DNA from: Campanula takesimana
Taxonomy: Eukaryota > Streptophyta > Magnoliopsida > Asterales > Campanulaceae
Assembly (NCBI GenBank): GCA_026119855.1
Contig: JAOWBW010000192.1
Location: 868,001 to 932,000 of the forward strand
Direction: 5' to 3'
DNA length: 64,000 bases
In this document: piece after piece, positions 59,850 to 64,000 of the stretch
Position numbering within the stretch: the stretch's first letter is position 1
Layout of the letters: each line of letters starts with the position of its first letter
Program-made: the position numbers and the translations under genes
Notes under the pieces: generated by a model
What the model saw: the letters and a program-made list of their open reading frames with translations, nothing else
What the model was told of the DNA's origin: nothing
The model's database searches: none

Positions 59850-60849
59850 TGTAGACACCCCATTTTGAACTCACTCTTATGATTACACTACTCTTGTGTC
59901 TCGCCTTTGTGTTTGGATGAAAACTCGTTAGTTTCGTCATGTTTTGTTAAATTTCTAACTGAATCCGTTAGTCAGGGGCTAAACTGAACAAAGGAACTAT
60001 AGACAAGGACAAAACAGTATTAAAACACTGGATGCCTCGTACGAGGCATCAATGTCTCGTACGAGACATCTCCTCTGTCTGTGAGTCGATTCACTTTCCT
60101 TCTCCGTTTCGATCTCTTTTTTTGGCCAACACTCTCCTAATCCGGGGAATATCTAATGGGAGAATTCTTAGACGATTTCCTACTGATTTCCTTACCTAAT
60201 TAAACCTCTCCACCTCCAGACTTGGTCCCTAAGTAACCTAAACTTATAAATAAAGAGTCTCCTAACCTTAGACTCTAGCTAATGGTCCTAATGGTTCCTA
60301 ATCATCCTAATCAAGGTTAACAACTTTGAAGTCAGCCTCTCCCAAAGGAATCCCGTTTTTATTCCTTCCTCACACCAAAACACCATCAAAAACTCATATT
60401 TTCAAGTCAAAATCATCACAAAACTCTTGGATCTTCAAGGCCTTAGTCAAGGCCATCAATTGGAATCTCAAGAACGCTTTAGGTAAACTCCTACGTTTTT
60501 AATCTCTACTTCTCATCTCATTCTTTGTTTTAGAGTAGTATAATCCCATCAAAAGGATCAGCCTAGAGCCTCTCCAATCCATGGAGATGGTCTCGAAGCA
60601 CATGATCCGACATTCTAATAATTAAGAAATTAATTATTGGCTTTATTTGTTTTAATTGTTTATTTGCTATTTGATTAAAAACACCTAAGCAAGACCAATC
60701 CTAGATTGGGTGGATTGGGTGCTCCTTGACCTTCCCAATCTATAACTTAACCCCCGAACTCAAGAATCTCACGGTTCGTGTTCCGTTCAACAACATGGTG
60801 GCGACTCTCAAATAAAAATGGCGAGCGAGGACCTTCTCGGGTGCAAACA
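59850..60849 (+). mobile_element. Solo LTR, probably Ty3/gypsy Tat/Ogre type
   Basis: Exactly 1000 bp, TGTAGACACC...GTGCAAACA, flanked by gtcgc (59845-59849 and 60850-60854). The TGTAGACACCCCATTTTG start and the GGCGACTCTC phrase near the end resemble Tat/Ogre LTRs (from memory of the group, not a search). Two adjacent perfect palindromes lie at 60031-60069. No internal retroelement genes remain, consistent with LTR-LTR recombination. Confidence 0.8.
60031..60069. repeat. Twin perfect palindromes
   Basis: GATGCCTCGTACGAGGCATC (60031-60050) and ATGTCTCGTACGAGACAT (60052-60069) share a CTCGTACGAG core. Confidence 0.95.
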
Positions 60850-61467
60850 GTCGCATAGGTGGAATTCCACCTATAGAATGTTGTCTCAATATATGGATTA
60901 CAAGGATGAAGTTTGTGCATTTTTGACTACTATAAACTATCGGGGGCTAATATTTCCATTTCAATGGGATGCTTGTTCCAATGTGTTGGAAATTTTGAAA
61001 GTGTTCAAAGATGCTACCGTTGACTTGTCGGGTATTTATTACCCCACTTCAAATGTTGTTTTGGATCATTGCATAAATGTTGCAATGGTTTTTAGTGAAT
61101 TTTAGGATGATCCTCAAGCGGGTGTTGCTATAAAGCGAATGAGGGAGAAATGGGAAAAGTATTTTAAGGAAATACCAACCCTTTTTTTGGTAGCTAAAGT
61201 TTTTGATCCAAAGATTCGATTGAACGGTTTAGAAGATATTTTAAGATTATATTATGATAATTTGTATCATGATCAAGGTGAAGGGGCTTACTATGATGCA
61301 ATTGGTAGTATTAAAAAAGGGATTGAAAATGATTTAAGTACTCTTTACAAGGAATATCAAACCACTTCCGATACTCAAAGTGGTGTTGATCCTATTAGAA
61401 GTGGTGGTGGAGTAGATGTTGGATGTGGAATTGGTCGACTTGGAAAAAAAGAATTGGAGAGATAAAG

Positions 61468-64000
61468 TGTATGGCACGAACAAACAGACAGAGATCCTCA
61501 AGATCTTGATATTACTTAGTCATTATTCTATTGTATATCTCTTTAGTATGTCTATATCTCCTAGTATATGATAGAGTTGTAAATATTTATCTTCCTAGAT
61601 TAGGTCTTAAGCTCTTGTATATATACTGCTTGAATATATCAATACAATCACTTTTGCCCTAATTCTTATTCTATTAGATGGTATACAGAGCAAAAAGATC
61701 CCAACCCTAATTTTTTTTCTCTCTTCTCCGTCTCTCGTATGGCTTTCGCAGGCGATCCTCCATCCCCCAAACCCGGCCGAACCCACCATTCCCCTTGTGG
61801 TTGTCTCTCTTTCCCACATTCTTAAACTCACCCCTACCAACTATATCGCTTGGAAAATCTAAATCGAGGCCACCCTTCTTGGTTATGCCCTTTACCAATA
61901 TCTTGATGGCACTCTTCTCGCCCCTCCTCAAACTATCCTAAACCCTGCTCTCAATATAGCCGCCCCTACCACTGCTGCCACCTACACCCCACCAGCCGCA
62001 CCTAAAACCGACCCAAATCTCCCGCTTACTATTTCCAAACCTGCCTATGTTACCTGGTTTAGGCAAGACAAACTTATTCTTGCCGCCCTAGCAGGAACCC
62101 TCTCCTCAAATCTTGTTCCCCTCATCTCTCAATGCTCCACCACCCATGATGCCTGGAAAACCCTCGCCAAAACTTATGCCAACCCCTCTAAAGGTCACCT
62201 TAAACAAATCAAAGACCTCTTTCGCAATATAACCAAAGGCTCCCGCCCAGTCTCTGACTTCATGCAAGAAATAAAAACCTGTACTGACCAGCTTGCTTCC
62301 CTTGGTCGACCCCTTGATTCTGATGACATAGTTGATCGCATCCTCGATCAACTTAATGACTCTGACTATGACACAATAGTGCATGCTGTTCATAGTCGCG
62401 ACAACCCTATTTCCTTTGATGAGTTACATGAGAAACTCATTAATCATGAACTCTCTCTTAAACATCGCACCAAAACCAACTCCCTCTTTCCTGCCACTCT
62501 CAACTATACCACCAAACAACCACCTCGCTCCACCACTAGTCGTACTACCTACACCTCTTCCGGCATCCTCCCCAATCCCTCTACTCCACCTGCCACCTTC
62601 AATTCCCGTCAGCGTGCCACTTACAACGGCAAATGCCAATGGTTTCGTGCTAAAGGCCACTACCTCACCCAGTGTTCCCTTTTCCATCATCAATTCCCAC
62701 ATGCTATACCTCCCACTCCTAACCCCAATACTACCACCCGCTCCCCAAACCCTAGCCGCGGCAATTCCACCTCCACTCCCTCAGCCTATGCCGCCACTAC
62801 TACTCATCCTGCTCCTTCATGGCTTCTTGACAGTGGTGCTACCCACCATGCTACAAATGACCTCAACAATCTTGCTTTTCACTCCCCATATAATGGTACC
62901 GAAGAGTTGCTTATTGGAGATGGTTCCGGCTTGACTATCTCAAACACGGGTTCCACCTCTCTCTTAACTCCCTCTTCTTCCTTTCATTTAAATAATGTTT
63001 TACATGTTCCCTCTATCTCCCATAACATTATTTCTATTTCTAAATTCTATCGTGACAATAACTCTTCTATCACGTTCATACCTTCCTCTTATTTTTTGAA
63101 GGATCTTCACTAGGGAGTCACTCTTCTTCAAGGTCCAACTAACTCTGGCATCTACGAATGGCCTCCTTACAGTCCAACCATTCATTCCGTCACTCTGACA
63201 ACTAAAAACTGGCATCATAGGCTCGATCATCCTCCTTCATCAATTTTGAGTCATATTAGTATACAATTTAATTTAAATGTTCCAAAGACAATTTCTTTTC
63301 ATTGTAATTCCTGTGACTGTGTTAAAAGTTACAAACTACCTTTTTATGAGAATTCTATTATCTTTTCTGGTCCTCTCGATGTCTTATACAGTGATGTATA
63401 GTCCTCTCATGTCTTATCTTATGATGGATACAAATATTACATCATCTTCGTTGATCATTTTTCTAAATTTATTTGGTTTTACCCCTTAAAACATAAAAAT
63501 GATGCTACTCACGTTTTCCATCTTTTCAAACTTCTCGTGGAAAAATATTTTGGCCGTACTATTCGTACAATTTATAGTGATAACGGGGGGGGGTGTATAT
63601 ATTGGTCTCCGTCCCACTCTTGAATCTCATGGTATTACTCATCTTACCACACCAACTCATACACCATAACATAATGGCTATTCCGAAAGACGACATCATC
63701 ATATTGTTGAAACAAGCCTTTCTTTACTTACTCATTCCTCTATGCCCCTAAAATACTGGTCTCTCGCCTTCTCCACCTCATGCTATCTCATTAACCGTAT
63801 GCCTACTCCCACTCTTAAAATGGCCTCCCCTTTCTCCACCCTTTACAATTCACCTCCCAATTATCTTAAACTTTGGGGTTTTGGGTGCCTATGCTATCCT
63901 TGGCTCCATCCCTATACTTCCCATAAACTTGAACTTCGCTCCGCTCCTTGTGTTCTTGTAGGATATTCTTCCACTTAAAGCGCCTACTACTATCTTAATC
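61468..64000 (+). mobile_element. Degenerate Ty1/copia element, cut by window edge
   Basis: A short LTR-like stretch (61468-61677, TATATA box near 61616) is followed by a primer site TGGTATACAGAGC (one base extra relative to TGGTATCAGAGC) at 61678 and then gag-pol. The 3' part lies outside the window. It truncates the hAT gene. Confidence 0.75.
61739..63978 (+). pseudogene. Copia gag-pol remnant (Ale-like), many breaks
   Basis: The ATG at 61739 (MAFAGDPPSPKPGR) soon leaves frame. The gag frame LTPTNYIAWKI, then TAA (about 61859), then IEATLLGYALYQYLDGTLL runs to 63113. It covers UBN2-type gag, a knuckle with one Cys lost (CQWFRAKGHYLTQC) and protease WLLDSGATHHATND. After TAG at 63111-63113 the frame continues into the pre-integrase region (NWHHRLDHPPSS), the integrase core (GPLDVLYSDV; IRTIYSDNG), a slip in a G run near 63590, and further integrase to 63978. 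Pro/Thr-rich spacers and a C-rich bias set it apart from its neighbours. Confidence 0.8.

Larger units (their letters stand above)
57963..61467 (+). pseudogene. hAT transposase gene, decayed and split
   Basis: The 5' region has many AACCGG motifs, typical of hAT subterminal binding sites. The coding frame opens at 58597 (MEGNFSQRDGKG) and has TAA at 58789-58791 and TGA at 59230-59232. A BED-type zinc finger (LECNYCPKTYHF...GTAKGHLTRNHP) and the start of the catalytic domain follow (VPICSDIWSD, YSIGFDNASANTA). It then shifts frame near 59705. A solo LTR (59850-60849) splits the conserved DVSHRWNST motif. After it, WNSTYRMLSQYMDYKDEV continues, with TAG at 61103-61105, to about 61465. The C-terminal dimerisation domain and 3' terminus are missing, replaced by the copia element at 61468. 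Confidence 0.85.

Overview
This is nuclear DNA from a flowering plant, almost certainly a eudicot. The evidence is intron-rich genes with plant-type products (an OS9-type ERAD lectin, a NUB1-like UBL/UBA protein, an NFD4-type nodulin-like transporter), AT-rich spacers, and dense Stowaway MITEs whose ends read CTCCCTCCGTCCC. Ty1/copia, MULE, Harbinger, hAT and Helitron elements are also present. The species cannot be fixed from the sequence.

Left half (1-29 kb), a gene island with small transposons. Four genes look intact: OS9 (+, 3225-6398, 8 exons, 302 aa), NUB1 (-, 12631-7223, 11 exons, 568 aa), a SAM-domain gene (+, 22955-23737, one exon, 260 aa) and an NFD4-like transporter (-, 27805-24304, 3 exons, 554 aa). 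The three spliced models keep frame through all their junctions. A nearly complete PIF/Harbinger element (18786-22455) has TTA target duplications, an open transposase and a frameshifted Myb-like ORF. An internal-deletion derivative of the same family lies at 2196-2840. Stowaway MITEs sit in introns and spacers, some nested. A 740-bp MULE-type MITE (10-bp TSD) lies inside one Stowaway copy, and a compound tRNA-derived SINE with a 15-bp TSD lies at 15577-16238.

Middle (29-57 kb), a nested transposon stack. A Helitron (29062-56947) was entered by a PMD-type Mutator-like element (29704-55149). That element was entered by a Sirevirus-like copia element (33869-51905, TSD ccccc), which was entered in reverse by a second copia element (37539-46132, TSD atggt). 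The MULE carries a broken MURA-type transposase and, convergent to it, a spliced gene encoding a plant mobile domain. On the far side of the retrotransposon insertion, that gene's strand continues into a three-exon HROB/DUF4539-like OB-fold module. Each MULE end holds four short hairpins built on AATTCGCT/AGCGAATT. These features are the most unusual in the window.

Right end (57-64 kb). A decayed hAT transposase gene is split by a 1000-bp solo LTR (TSD gtcgc) and cut off by a degenerate copia element that runs past the window edge.

Nothing suggests these elements act together. The four host genes are independent, and the rest is a layered record of transposition. Exon boundaries and element ends were read by eye from splice signals, inverted repeats and target duplications.
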